A stretch of 64,000 bases of DNA. Origin: Diplosphaera chodatii (taxonomy: Eukaryota; Chlorophyta; Trebouxiophyceae; Prasiolales; Stichococcaceae). The notes beneath the pieces were generated by a model. It was not told where the DNA came from and ran no database searches. It saw nothing but the letters and a program-made list of their open reading frames with translations. The stretch lies in assembly GCA_032358165.1 (NCBI GenBank), contig JAALGY010000033.1, forward strand, positions 3,782,001 to 3,846,000. Reading direction: 5' to 3'. The translations under genes were made by a program, and so were the position numbers. Shown here one piece after another: positions 50,301 through 62,424 of this stretch (the first letter of the stretch is position 1; each line of letters begins with the position of its first letter).

Positions 50301-53133
50301 AAGCCAGGCTTGACAACCCTGGGCGCACACCTATCGGAATGTCGCGGCCGGGGTTCTTGACCTCCTCGGCGGTGGTGGCAATGGCGTCGAAGCCGACGTA
50401 GGAGAAGAACAGCAGCGAGGCCCCGTTGAAGATGCCCCGAGCGCCAAAGGGAGCAAAGCTGTGCAGACGGAGGTGCAAAACCATCAGCCCAACACGCTGC
50501 AGCAATGATGTGTTGACTGTGAATGAAACTATCTTGGTGCGGCATGGCTGTGATCGTCTGCAACTGGGTGCAACACACAATGACATGCCCTGGGGCAACA
50601 TGGGATGGTGGCAGAAACGATCAGGAGGCAGGCATCAATGAGGTTGTGCGCACCCGCCCTGAATGAAGTTGCTGCCCTTGGCCTGCGTCAGCCCCGCGAT
50701 GACGATGAACAGGACGACGCCGACGTGGAGCACCGTCACCACTGCATGCCATATTATCATTGTTGTGATTGTTATCATCTCCTTCACGCTGCACTTGGCT
50801 TCAATGTAGCATGCAGTGTGACTGTTGAGGGTCCCAGCCGGCTGGCGGCGGCTGCATGGTGGCTGTGCCGCTGCCGCTCTCAGCTCAGCTGCGCGCAGGT
50901 GACCACGATAGCACACGGCAACAGCACACGGCGCACCGTTGTTGAACGTCTTGGTCTCCTTGATGCCCCAGCACAGCAGCAGCGACAGCACCAGCACCAG
51001 GCCGAACGCCCAGAAGTCCAGGACGTAGCCCCGTGCGTTGACCGCGAAGAAGTCCGTCGGCTGCACCATACCGCAGCAGCACCATTAAGAGGGTAGTATT
51101 TAGTCAGATTACATGAAAGGGCGCCGTGCAAGGGCGCCGTTCAGACGGCCCTGCAGTGAGGACAGCTGTGCCTGCAGCAGGGGCTGCAGCACTCAGCTTG
51201 CAGACCGCTGGCCTGGTCAGCGCTGCTGACGCTGCACACTGCCCGCTGCTAGTGTTGCTGCATCCTAGACCCTGGAATGCTGCGGTGTGCCCACCTGGTC
51301 GCACAGGCTGGCGAAGTAGCCGGAGAAGGAGCGCGCGACGGCGGCGTTGGCCAGGATGTAGTTGAACACGATGTTGGAGGCGGCCACCCTACAGCAGCAC
51401 GCCAATGGGCAGTTGGACCCCCTCCAGGAAGTGGTGCAGGGCATGCCAAGACACGCCATGTGAAGTGGCTGTTTACTGCAACCTCAGCTCTGCACTGCTG
51501 CCGCTGGTAGCTGTGCTGCTCACCAGCCGGGGAACTCGCCGAACGTCTGCAGCATGAAGGTGAAGCTGCCGCCGGCGATCGGGTAGTCCACCGCGTACTC
51601 GGCTGCGGGTGCCCAGCATGCACAGCGCTCAGCACATTTACACAGCTACCATATGCACAGCAGATGTGCGTTTGCACCGGATACTGCAGCATGCATGCAG
51701 TGCTGCACATCAGACTCACAGTAGCAGAGCGCCGAGAGCATGGCCGAGAGCCCCGCGATCGCGAAGGACAGCAGCGTCGCGCCTCTGCGGTGAACTTGGA
51801 GCGCTGTCAGCTCAATCGCTACTTCAGAGGGTCAGTTCCAGATGCATGCACCTGATGCTGCACCGTCCTGCTTGCAACTTCAAGACCAGACGCCATGCAA
51901 CGAGTCATCTGGCCCGGCATGCGGGCTACGCACCCGGCATAGCCATTGGCGACGGTGCCGGTCGTCACAAACACGCCGGCACCCAGGATGATGCCGATGC
52001 CGATGTTGGTGAGGTCGAACCTGCGCAATACGACGGGCTTCAGTTGCCGGCTGTGATGCCCAGCAAGCAAACACTGTGCAGATTGAGCGACATGCACCAT
52101 GACCTGCAGCCTAGATGGGCTACCCCACGCCCGTTCGCCCCGCTGTGCCAACGAGCATTGGGCTCACGAAGCAGCTGCTACGAGGCCTAAGGGAGTGCTA
52201 AGGCAGCGCTGGTTTGTCTTGCACCTGCCTCAGCGTGAAGCCATCCATGACAAAGAGCACCACAGAACGCATCAAAACGCGCAGCCGCACGCCGGTGGCG
52301 GCGGCCAAAGCTATCTCCTAGACACTGATAAGCGTTTCAAGCGCCAGCGGCAGCTGTGGTGCCGGCTGAAAGTCCTGGCTTGCACCTCTGTATCGGTCAC
52401 ATGGCTGACCTGCTTCTGTCTCGGTGCCAGCAGGGCAGGGCGATCGGGGCGCGCAGTCTAACCGCCGCCGATGCTGAGCGCAGCTGTATGCACTCAGCAA
52501 CCGCACGGCCAGCGCCTGGGCGAACCCCAACGGTGACAGAAAAGTCCGATGGGGCTGACTACCGAACGAGTCGCGGCAACGGTCCAGACAGCCGCCGCCA
52601 CAGGCGATGAAGCACGCAGCAGGTATGCTGCAGCAGATTCCAGGCTGCCTGGCGTGCACTGAACGGGATCCAGGGCGGTATGCTGTTCTCACAAGACGTA
52701 ACGCAGGTCAGTGACACCGCGGTCCGCCGTCGGAGACACACGAGCTTTGCAAGAGGAAAGAACTGTTGGAGATACAGGCTCAAAACGTCGGCATGCGGCT
52801 CGAGTCTTGCAGCCCCCCTTGTGTGGTGTCTGGCACTGCGCCGGTGGTACCCCCCATGCATGGCACCAAGCAAAGAGGCACTCACCAGTTCAGCTCCTTC
52901 TTCAGGTCGTCCGTCTTGGCCGTCGTGTGCGACGCCACGTTGATGGCGTGGCCCGAGAACTCGTCAATCTCAATGGTGTGCTGCACGCGGGCGCGGCGGA
53001 TGAAGTTCTGCGGCGTGTGCAGCAGGTTGATGAGGTATTCCTTGAAGTCGCCGCCGATGGGGCGCCCGGGCTCCCCCAGCCCAAAGATGTCGCTGCAGCC
53101 ATACCGCGCCATGCGGCCGCCCGCCTTCGGCAT
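47360..53133 (-). CDS. Cationic amino-acid transporter (CAT, APC superfamily)
   Basis: Imports or exchanges basic amino acids across the plasma membrane or tonoplast. Nineteen exons in phase: 53133-52886, 52020-51934, 51784-51720, 51602-51524, 51388-51295, 51060-50937, 50741-50654, 50458-50331, 50208-50099, 49973-49901, 49708-49568, 49446-49407, 49254-49228, 49101-48992, 48744-48644, 48433-48365, 48118-48046, 47726-47651, 47486-47360; about 619 residues. An 82-residue soluble N-terminus ending [10 protein letters not shown] leads to [20 protein letters not shown], the TM1 signature of APC transporters. Others: [51 protein letters not shown] and [20 protein letters not shown]. About 14 hydrophobic segments are seen. 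The tail is short and acidic. Two exons are only 40 and 27 bases long. Confidence 0.93.
49317..49378. repeat. Three copies of a 10-base element, direct and inverted, in a transporter intron
   Basis: CCCGTACAAA occurs at 49317-49326 and 49347-49356, and its reverse complement at 49369-49378. The last two can pair as a stem, with a smaller hairpin inside (CCCGTAC/GTACGGG, 49347-49353 with 49361-49367). The cluster lies in the intron 49255-49406, between the 27-base and 40-base exons of the transporter gene. Confidence 0.8.
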
Positions 53134-53645
53134 GGTGCCCAGTCAGAGGAGGTTCTGTTTGCAAGCCCTGGGCAAACTGCGCCTGCTTACCCTACGCCAC
53201 GCACAGCACCGGCTGCGAGGCCAACAGCGAACACAGAATGGCAGCGTGGGCTCTCAAGTGTTGGGGGAGCAACGGGCGTGACTGGTGGTGTCAACCTGGG
53301 GGGCTGAGTCATGATACGCTCACGTGGCATCTCCCACTGTACGGCTTAGTTGCAGGACAGAGCCTGAGACAACGAGGCTCCGCTCGCTAAGCATAACACG
53401 CCAACTGTTTGCCCTGCCGAACGAAAAGTTTGAGGCAGCACCTCACGTTCGCAAATTTTGCTGTGAGCAGGCTATCATGTTCTCGGCTGCACTATCTATG
53501 CGGACCAGATGCAAGCTGATAGGTGGTGCAATGACAGTTTCCTATGCCCCTAGCCTTACATGAGTCAGCACCTGCTGCCCCTGCCCTGACCTGCGCATGC
53601 CGAAAGAGTGTTGGTGCGGTAAACCGGCAAGTGTCGGGTCAATCG
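53134..53645. other. Transporter promoter and 3' flank of SDR copy A
   Basis: Both neighbours are on the minus strand. TTACA at 53556-53560 (TGTAA on the minus strand) lies about 90 bases after the SDR copy A stop and is a plausible poly(A) signal. No gene seen. Confidence 0.5.
53556..53560 (-). terminator. Candidate TGTAA poly(A) signal for SDR copy A
   Basis: TGTAA on the minus strand, close after the stop codon of SDR copy A. Motif is short. Confidence 0.35.
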
Positions 53646-55728
53646 TCAGGGTTCGAAGCCCCCTGGCGCTGCCGCCGCTGCTATCTGCTCCTCTGTGACC
53701 TGCCACAGCCGCTGCGCCTGCTGCGCGTCCCGCGCTATCCTGGCTGGCTGCTTGACCCGGCAGTCCTCCAGGTACGCGCCGCTCTGCCCTTCCAGCTCCG
53801 GCGCCGTCGCTGCGTACACTGACGTCGCCACACCCTGCGGCATACAGCAAGCTGCACTTGTCTGCAACCGATTTGTCCGCAGGTCACTTGACTCGGTTCG
53901 ATCAGCCGTGCCGGATGAGCTGTGCCGCTCCCGCCGTCAGCTGACAGACTTTTGCCATCGCCACAGTCACTGGAAACGTCATGTGCTTGCTGATACCAGC
54001 TTGTACTACAAGCTGCTACGGTAGCAGAGCACGGTGCACAAGGCTGGGGTGAGGAGGACGAAGGCGCGTGCGCAGTTTGCCATGTGGGCCAACTTTCAAT
54101 GCACCTGCTGCAAGCTCTTGAAGTCGCCGATGTTGGGCAGCAGCCCCAGCATGAACGCCGCGACCCTGCCGAAGCAGCTGCCAGGCGGCGCCATGTGGCG
54201 CACGATGCTGGTGGTGCCGATCGTGCCCGGGTGCAGCGAGTACGCCGACACCTGGCTGCCCTGCAGCCTGCAGCATTGAAGCCGAAGGACAGCTCAATGT
54301 GCGGCACGCTCTCAACTTTCAAAGACACTGACACTCACGACGTGAACATTGCAGCGAGTTGCCATTGCAATCTCTGCTAAAGGTGAGCAGCGGTGCATGA
54401 ATGTTGGGTGTGTCACACAAGATCATGGCAGGTGTCAGGGTGTCGCACCTGCGGGCGAGCTCGCTGGCGAAAAGGATGTTGCACGCCTTCGACTGGGCGT
54501 ATGACCCAAATGCACTGTACTTGCGGCGCGCATAGTGTAGGTCGTCAAACTGCAGCGGCCCTCTCTGAATGATGTGACCCTTGGAGCTGACCACAACCAC
54601 ACGCGAGGGAAAGCTCTGCATGCAGAGTGGCGGTGACTCAGCTGGCCCAACTAAGCACACAGCACCGGTGACTATGACGGCATCAGCCTTCGATGTTGTC
54701 CAACAAGAACTGACATTGGAATTCTAAAGTGTCAGACGCACCTGTGCCTGCAGCTTTGGTAGTAGGGACGTCACCAGCTGAAAGTGCCCTATGTGATTCG
54801 TGCCTGTGCATGCGACATACAACACCTGGTGACACTTCACTTGGGCCAAGATATGTGGGTATCAAGCAAGCTGGTGATGCGGCAGCAAATTGCTGGACCT
54901 GGCACGAGTAAAGGACCAAATCGCACCTAGTTGCATCTCAAAGCCATCTTTGGTGTGTGAGTGTTTTGTCCCCTGCAAATAAAATTGGCAAGTCTCTATG
55001 CTGGAGCAGCAGCTGGTCTTGCGCACGTTTGAGCTACGATACGGACCATCGTGTCGCACTGATACAGAAAGTCGGCCTGCAGGTGCAGCAGTGGAGGCAA
55101 TGCCACAGTGGAGGTTGAGGCCCTTCAGTTGTATGCCACCCACCATGACGCCGGCATTCAGGATCAGGTAGTCGATGCGCGGCAGCCGCTGCAGGGCCGC
55201 CGCCGCCGCCCGCACGCTGGCCAGGTCAGTCAGGTCCAGCTGCTGTGCGCTGACGCTGCCCTGAAGTGCAGCGAGCAGGGTTGCTCTTGAGGCCACGGTG
55301 AGATGCCTATCACCCACGATATGGTACGATGGCCTCAATGCACGGGACACGATGCACACCTTTACTCCGCCAGCTTCGATTTCCTTGGCAACCTGCTGCC
55401 CCCTTTCCGCTGACCGTGATGTGAAAACCACATCCGCGCCAGCCGCTGCAAGCACTCTGACGGTCTCCCTGCCAAGCCCAGCATTGCCGCCTGCATCCAG
55501 ATACGCTCCAGGTATGCTAGAAACACCAACGGTGATGTTGAACGCTGAAATACTTCAGGTTGCGTGCAATACCAGCCCATGGCGGCGTATGGCATGCATG
55601 CATGCATTGAAGACGGTGGACACAGGGGCCGCAGAGACAGTACCTGTGACGACCGCAGTCCTTCCGCTCAGGTCAGTGCCCTTCAACACATCCTCTCCTG
55701 TGGTGTTGCAGCCAAATTTGCGGGACAT
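53646..55728 (-). CDS. Short-chain dehydrogenase, TIC32/retinol-dehydrogenase-like (copy A)
   Basis: Eight exons in phase: 55728-55644, 55490-55360, 55260-55144, 54972-54927, 54803-54742, 54615-54449, 54267-54105, 53834-53646; about 319 residues. Features in order: MSRKFGCNTTGEDVLKGTDL start, cofactor loop TGGNAGLG (28-35), LVLNAG-type motif as [17 protein letters not shown] with TNHIGHFQLVTSLL, catalytic Tyr186 and Lys190 in SYAQSKACN, and HPGTIGTT. This is a classical NADP(H)-type SDR of the group containing plant TIC32, WWOX and retinol dehydrogenases. The substrate cannot be told from sequence. No transit peptide is obvious. It shares 117-, 46- and 62-base exons with copy B but has an intron in the cofactor loop that B lacks. 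Confidence 0.92.
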
Positions 55729-56871
55729 TATTCGACTGATGCTCGCTTTTCAAGACTCACAGCCCAACACCCTTGCAACACTGCTGAGTGCAAAGCTCCT
55801 GCAGTTGAGCCAGGTTCACTGTCGCTATGCAACGGACCCAGAGTGTCCGAAACTGAAGCACATGGCCTTGCCAGTCGTGGCATGTCGGGCAGTTACCTCA
55901 TGGTGCCCCGCACAAGCCCTAGAAGTTCAGAAGAAGGCGCGCCACCTCTCGACAGATCCCGTCCATTGTCAGCCAGCGGAACGCCGTCAGACCCACAGAA
56001 ACGGCACGTGGCACCAAGTCGTTGCTTATACCACTGCGCATCAACCATGTCGAGCATGCTTGCGCACCGGTTGGTGGCTCTGGGCCGCGTCAGCCCTCCG
56101 GCGAGGGCTGTGTCCGCGGCCAGGGCGCCGCCGCTGCGGCCCATCCGCGCGGGTATCAGTGCACAGCTGCGCTTCACTGGCAAACAGCTCCAGGTGTGCG
56201 TCCATCACTGGTCGGTCTGAGTTGAAAGTTGTGGTATCAAGAGTCTGCGTGTAAGACACCTGTCTCGGTACACCGTTGTGGCCTTGTTGCCGTGTGCGTG
56301 TTTCAGTAAGCATGGTTTGAAGTTTCCCATGGCCTCAAAGACAGAGTTTACCCCGCTAAGGTGACTGCAGAGAGGCAGCAGTGTGTTTTCGGAACCAGTA
56401 GACGTCAGCTGCTGACTGGGTTATGTTGCTCTGATGGTGACTTGGCGGCCTCCGGAGGCTACCTTTACTGCTTAAAAAAGCATCTGGACCGTTATAGTAG
56501 CCCAGTCAAGCTACAGCTTGCGGCACAGTACGCCGATGTCGCGACGGCTTGGTTGAAGCCTCCTTTGCCATGACTGCGCATTGGACACAGTCGCGGTGAC
56601 CTTCAGCTGTGCACATCCATAGCGAAAACTATTTCTGGCGAGTCGCGGCAAGTGACATCACGCTGGGTATCCCCAGCGCTGCGTCGTGTAGCACATATCA
56701 TGGCGCATGTCCTCCTCAGGTTGTGTGCTAGCTCGTGACAGACACCTCTCCACGGGTGCTACCCGACTTGCAACTAGGGTGATACGCGATAGTTCCGACC
56801 TGCTGCAGCGCAACGGTGCCTGCTGCGCTGCCGCAACCTGACCCTGCTCCCATCAAAATCCAGGCGCTTGC
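55729..56871. other. Divergent region with a possible transit-peptide exon at 56047-56193
   Basis: The open stretch starting MSSMLAHRLVALGRVSPPAR at 56047 is rich in Arg, Ala and Ser, lacks acidic residues and ends at a clean GT donor after 56193, like an organelle-targeting first exon. It can be spliced in phase to the acceptor before 56938 (VQRAVQPTRRRR), giving an alternative first exon for the small gene to the right. The remaining sequence shows nothing. Confidence 0.4.
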
Positions 56872-57462
56872 ATGCTGACGTGTCCTGCGCACACAGCTCT
56901 TGCTGCTCTGCCCACAACAGCCGTGCTGTCGGTGCAGGTGCAGAGGGCGGTGCAGCCGACACGCCGCCGCAGGGCCGCCGCTGCCATGGCGGGACCGCAG
57001 CAGCTGTTCGAGACGGCTTTTGTGATGCCGGGGCTGGCGGCGACGCTGTTCCGCGCGGCGACCGCCGGCTTCGGCGTGTACTGCCTGCTGCAGTGGCGCA
57101 CGCTCCACAACACACGCAAGCAGGTGTGGTTCCACATATGCGCGGTGCTGCACGCGGAGACACACATGTTCCCGCAGCGCAGTACACCTGTCGAAGCACC
57201 AGATGCATGCTGACGCACAGACGGTGGCAGCCTTGGTGCTTGCGTGCCTTGATGATGGCAGGTGCCCAAGCAACACTGGCGCTTCGGCACTCTCAATGCT
57301 GGGGCTGGTCTCATGCGTCTGACACCTATGTATGGCACTTTGCAGGTTGAGCACATCATTCAGGACAACAAGGCGAAGTCTACAGAGCGTGCCGAGCGGT
57401 TGAAGCGGCTGCAGCCCCGCACCCCGCCACCGTCGGAGGACGAGGACCAGGCAGGGGCGTGA
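56872..57462 (+). CDS. Small putative organelle membrane protein, unrecognised
   Basis: I do not recognise this gene. Two exons in phase, 56872-57123 and 57346-57462, about 122 residues. It starts MLTCPAHTALAALPTTAVLS and continues with a basic VQRAVQPTRRRRAAAA stretch, consistent with a plastid or mitochondrial targeting peptide. Next come PQQLFETAFVMPGLAATLFR, one likely membrane segment ATAGFGVYCLLQW, and a charged helical tail (EHIIQDNKAKSTERAERLKR) ending in an acidic stretch. A different first exon at 56047-56193 would also join in phase and supply another targeting sequence, so two starts may exist. No enzyme motif is present. Confidence 0.6.
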
Positions 57463-58204
57463 ATATAGCAGAGTGCATGCGATGTCGAGCGAGGTCGATC
57501 TGAAGATAGATGACACTGATCTGTGAAGATTGGGATGAAAGAGCTGTGACCAGGACCAGGGAGAAACTTGACAGCACTGTAGTGGCAGAATATTATCTGC
57601 CCGTGTTGAGAGCACTGTATAGTAGGAGGGAGAGCGGAGCTGCTGCTTATGATTTGCCCGGTAGCAAGCAACGTTTGCGGTGGTGATACGTTTGGTGGAA
57701 GTTCGGACACGGACTTGTTTGTCGAGGTCACCTTGTGGTTGTTCAGAGTTGGATGCTGGAGATGGACGTGAGCGCCAGAATAGCTACTGCAGTCACGCAT
57801 TGCAGGTGTATAGTATACTTGCACCGGAGTTGCAGTCTGGCTTGAATTGGCTATGTGTGCAATGTGTCGGACCAACTATCAACCCTCCAGCCGGACTTGA
57901 TGATGCGGTGCCAGCCAGTCACTCCCTCTAGCACCCCATTCATGCCTGCTGAACCCTGGCATTGCTGGCTTGAGTGGCATCTGAGGGGCATGACACATCC
58001 GTCTCATGCACCATACAATGACCCGACACAACAGCAGTGCCGCGACACCTGCTCAACAGAAGAACGCTTGTGTTGCTTGGGCGTCAGCAGCAGTTTGTAG
58101 CGTGCAGCAACACCTTGCCCTGTGCGTACATTGGCAATCCAGTGTCATATTGTGCGCCGCTGCGCCAGACCAACCGTCAGCTTGGGCATTCCCTTCAGCC
58201 TGAC
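57463..58204. other. Intergenic between the small membrane protein and SDR copy B
   Basis: Both neighbours are on the + strand. Composition is less GC-rich than the coding parts. No gene seen; should contain the 3' UTR of the left gene and the promoter of SDR copy B. Confidence 0.5.
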
Positions 58205-60672
58205 ATGGCGACCAAGTTCAACGGAAAGTCTACGGGAGATGATGTACTGCAGGGACAGGACCTGACCGGCAAAGTCGCCGTGATCACAGGCGGCAACTCC
58301 GGGCTGGGGAAGGAGACCGCACGGTGCCTGGCGGCGGCCGGCGCGGATGTCACGCTCACAGCGCGCAGCGCGGCAGCGGGCGAGGCGGTGGCAGCCGAGC
58401 TGCAATCCACTGGCGTGAAGGTGATCATCCAGCCACTTGTACACATGGATGCCTACGCACCATGCATACGCCAAGTATGCACGCATGCATGATGCTTGAA
58501 ACCACGGTGTAGCCTCGCCTCCCATCATGTGTGGGCAGAGGCTGTCAGGAGGCGCGCTCAGTACTTGGGCACCCCCTGCATGAGGAGGGTATGTGCCGCG
58601 ATCCCGCAACAGCTGTGCTGAAGACGTGCCAGCGGTGCAAACCGAAGGCAATCATGTTGGCGGCATCCCGCCCTGGCTGAAGGGCAGCGCACCCCCCCTG
58701 CGCTACAGGGCCGCATCAGCGCCCAGCAGCTGGACCTGGCGGACCTGGCCAGCGTGCGGGCGGCGGCGGCGGCCCTGCAGCGGCTGCCGCGCATCGACTT
58801 CCTGATCCTGAATGCCGGCGTCATGGTGAGGCCCCCTGATTGGTTGTCCCCTGGAATTGCGCCTCTTTCATGCTTGGCTGCACGGGCTGGCGTACGCCAG
58901 TCTGGTGAATGCCAGGAAGCCACATGCTGAACGTGTGGCACTTTGGCGACTTGAACACCGACACAGATTACTGACGAATCATGACATGCCACAGGCGTGC
59001 CCGCTGTCATACACGAAGGACGGCTTCGAGATGCAGATAGGTGCGCATGCGATGCTGCGGCATGGTGCCCTGCCCAGGCATGCAGCACCAGTTGAGACGT
59101 GGGTCTTACGCTCTGCCCCCAACACAAGTGCAGCACAGGCATCTGCAGCATGTGTACCCACTGACTGGGCCCGAGCGCTGCGGCCCTGCAGGCACAAACC
59201 ACTTCGGCCACTGGAGGCTGACAGAGGGGCTTCTGGATAAGCTCAAAGCGCAGGTGCAGGCAGCAGTTTACTGCGCCATGTATTGGCATGCTCAGACGCT
59301 CAGAACAGTCGACATCAGGTGATTCACACGTCATACAAAGTTGGCAGGCCTTCCACATGTCGGTGCATGCTGCAGGACTTCCCGTCTCGGGTGGTGGCAC
59401 TGTCCTCAGCGGGCCATGGTCTCATGGTGAGCACACTGCAACGTAGCTGCACCTGAGAATGGCGCTTCGGAAAGGCAACGAAAGTGAAAGTGAGCTGTGG
59501 TGCCGTGCGTCGCAATTCAGCTGGTGCAGGCACGGCATATTCTGATTCAGGGTGGCCTTCCTGACGCAAACGTCTGTTGCATGCAGCGCGGGCCGATGCA
59601 GCTGGACGACCTGCACTTCAAGCGCCGCAGCTATGGTCCCTGGTCTGCCTACGGTACGCTGCGCCGGCACAGCTTGCCTGTGCAGTTGCCCCATTGGTTT
59701 GCTCGACGCTGAGCAAGCTGATCCTTCCACTGTCAGGTCAGTCGAAGGCAGCCAACATCCTGTTTGCGAAGGAGCTCAATAAGCGGTGAGCCCGGTCATA
59801 TGTGTTAGCTTGCGTGCATGCTGCAGCGCCGCTGGCTAACATTCAGATGTGCCGGTGCCTGCGGGCTGGGGCTGTGACATCAGCTTGCCCGTGCGCCGCA
59901 GGCTGGCGGGCACGCAGGTCGAGGCCTTTTCGGTGCACCCCGGGGTGATACAGACCAACCTGGGGCGCCACATGACCGGCCCCTCGCACTGGGGCATGCG
60001 CGCGCTGATGGCGGTGATGCAGGTCGTGCCCAGCATGCGCGCGAAGAACATCCCACAGGTAACCGCTTGGTTCAACCGCTCTTCTCATTGCTTCAAAAGT
60101 GTGAAAGAGCGCACGTTGCCACAGCCATTTCATTGTCTGCATATGTGATGGAGCACACGAGCTGCATGCGGTCATTCGAGCACTGCTATGTATGGCCTCG
60201 ATCGAGCATGGGCGCAGCTGCGGCGCTGCAGGGGGTGTCCACCACGCTGTACACGGCGACGGCGCCCGAGCTGCAGGGCCAGGGCGGCGCCTACCTGTCC
60301 GACTGCGCGGTCACGCCGCCGACCAAGACCTGCCAGGACATGGACACGGTGCGCACGCTCCCGCCCGCGGCGGTTTGCATGCGCGCATGTGGCGCCGCTG
60401 CAGTGCTGCTGCCCAAAAGTGCTGCTGTCCAAGGACGCCGTGGCCTTTGGGTGGGGATGCGGCTGTGCTGCAGGGGGCGAACGCCCTGCACATTTCAGCG
60501 CGCGGCTCGCAGTTGCGATGTTACGCTTGAGAGGGGCTGCTTCGACCACCATCGTTGAGTTTGTTCAAGACGTGAGGATTGTGGTGTGCTCCCGGCGCAG
60601 GCCGCCAAGCTGTGGGAGGTTACCGCGCAGCAGGTGGCCGCTGCCGAGTCCCCGGGCGGGTTCACGGCTTGA
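58205..60672 (+). CDS. Short-chain dehydrogenase, TIC32/retinol-dehydrogenase-like (copy B)
   Basis: Ten exons in phase: 58205-58420, 58709-58825, 58995-59040, 59192-59253, 59376-59426, 59587-59653, 59737-59785, 59902-60058, 60232-60348, 60601-60672; about 317 residues. Cofactor loop TGGNSGLG (28-35), [26 protein letters not shown], catalytic Tyr186 and Lys190 in [22 protein letters not shown], and a tail [17 protein letters not shown]. The role is that of copy A: an NAD(P)H-dependent oxidoreductase with unknown substrate. The 216-base first exon equals exons 1 plus 2 of copy A; 51+67+49 equals copy A's 167-base exon; 117+72 equals its 189-base last exon. So the two copies differ by one intron in A and three in B. 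Confidence 0.93.
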
Positions 60673-61347
60673 TTCGCACGACCCGGGGGCAGGATGTGCG
60701 CCCCTGGCCCAGCAGCATGCACGGCGCAGCACCTGCTGGCGATAGGAAGTCTGTATCTGGCTGTGGAACCATGGAACTGCAACATGTATATCTGCCGGCT
60801 TCACAGCCGTTGCTCTCGGTTGTGACTGCCAGCGCTTCTGATCGCACAGAGTGATTGGAGCTTGGTGGCGCTGTATGTGTGTCACCAGATCCCTCAGGTC
60901 TAGGGTTCATTGGGCGTGTCGCCTGCTGTATTATTGTCGCTGTGATGTCACCTGTGGTGGACCATAGCACCGAATGGCAATGGCACAAGAATGCAACATA
61001 TGTGTTGGTCTGGCTGTCGAAGACACCTTGCTGAGGGGTTTGAGGGGGCTAACGGGCCAGCAACCGCACCTACAGTTGCCCAGAGCCGACCGGATGCAGC
61101 TTACGTGAACCATGGTCGCACTGCTGCGCTGAGTAATCGGCTTCCATCCACCCCCCGCACTGCACACCAGGTGCACCGCTGCGTGAGCATTCTCCTCCAC
61201 GTGCAGCTGCCGCAAAGCCCTGCACAATTCTCATCTGCAGCTGATCAGCGGGCTGCGGCGGCCGCTGACACAGCGAACTTCTCACCAGCGGCAGCAGTTC
61301 GTATCTACGATACAACAGGTGCCAGCAGCGGTGCAGCCGGCGCAAGC
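60673..61347. other. Intergenic between SDR copy B and the proline-rich gene
   Basis: Both neighbours are on the + strand. No supported exon. An in-frame open stretch runs from about 60991 into the next gene and may be its 5' UTR. Confidence 0.45.
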
Positions 61348-62424
61348 ATGGATCAGCCGCCGCCCACCAAGCCGGGATACGAGGCCAACTACGCGCAGCC
61401 TGCGCCGCCGCAGCCGCAGCCGGCGGCAAATGGGCACCCGGCTGCGCCGCCACCGTCAGGACAGCACCCCATGCAGCCGCAGCCGCAGCCAATGCCGGGC
61501 CTGCCTGTCAGGCAAGCAATGTGTGGACACATAACTTATGTGCCATCTTACAATGGTGGTGCACCATGCTGCATATGTGCGTGAAACCCACAGATCAGCG
61601 TCAGGTGATCTGTGGGCACTTCTGCCACAGGGGTCCAGCGGTGACGCCGGCACCTGGCACCACAATCATCGCCTACAGGGTGGTGCCGCCGAAGGTCAGG
61701 CACCTACCACATGCATGTCCCACCACCTGCAGCACCTTGCAGGCGCCTCTGACGTGTCTCAGCCGATCTCCGGCAACCGCACCAGTCCGCACCAGGATTG
61801 CCACCAGCTATGTTGCGATGAGTCTTGCATCTATTTGGGGCGGGCATTGACCGCAGACTTCTACACACAGGGCGGCTGCAACTGCGACCTGAGGATGGAG
61901 GGCTGGCTGGTCGTCATCATCCTGATCCTGGTGAGGTCAAGACCTGCCCTGGCAATGCATTGCGGGTTGCATGTGAGTGGACACAGCACAGCCACCCAGA
62001 CAGCTTTACTGCTGCACTGTTCACGTTCCGTCCGCCTAAGAGGGAGCGGCATCAACCGCACCCCGTGCGTAAGCAGCTGCCACATGATTGCCTGCAGGTG
62101 TTCCCATGCGTTGCCTGCATCCCGTGCTTCGTCACCTCGCTGCAGCAGGTGAACAGTCCTGGGACTGATTTGCGTCTCTAAATCAGTCATCTCATTGCAG
62201 CGGCAATGGCTGCTTCCATGGGTGCATTGAAATGTTCACAGCTGCATTGGCGAGTGAGGGCATGGGGCACTACACCTGCTGTCGCTTCGCGCGGTATCGA
62301 CAAGGCTGTTTCACACAGCAGCTGACGGCCTCCTCCGCCTGTGCTGCAGAGCTACCAGGAGCCCGTGTACGGCCACCCCGGCCAGGTGTACCACGAGCAG
62401 GTCCCGGTGGCGCAGCCGGTGTAG
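61348..62424 (+). CDS. Small Pro/Gln-rich, Cys-rich membrane protein, unrecognised
   Basis: Five exons: 61348-61511, 61631-61694, 61823-61930, 62098-62148, 62350-62424; about 153 residues. The N-terminus is Pro/Gln-rich (PAPPQPQPAANGHPAAPPPS). Then PGTTIIAYRVVPPK, a cysteine cluster in TQGGCNCDLRMEGW, one strong membrane segment WLVVIILILVFPCVACIPCF, and a Tyr/Pro tail SYQEPVYGHPGQVYH. The layout (cytosolic Pro-rich region, cysteines flanking one membrane segment) resembles LITAF- or PLAC8-type membrane proteins, but I see no convincing match. The first intron has a GC donor (GCAAGC). The acceptor before 61823 (GATGAG) is unusual, so the third exon's start is less certain than the rest. Confidence 0.6.
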
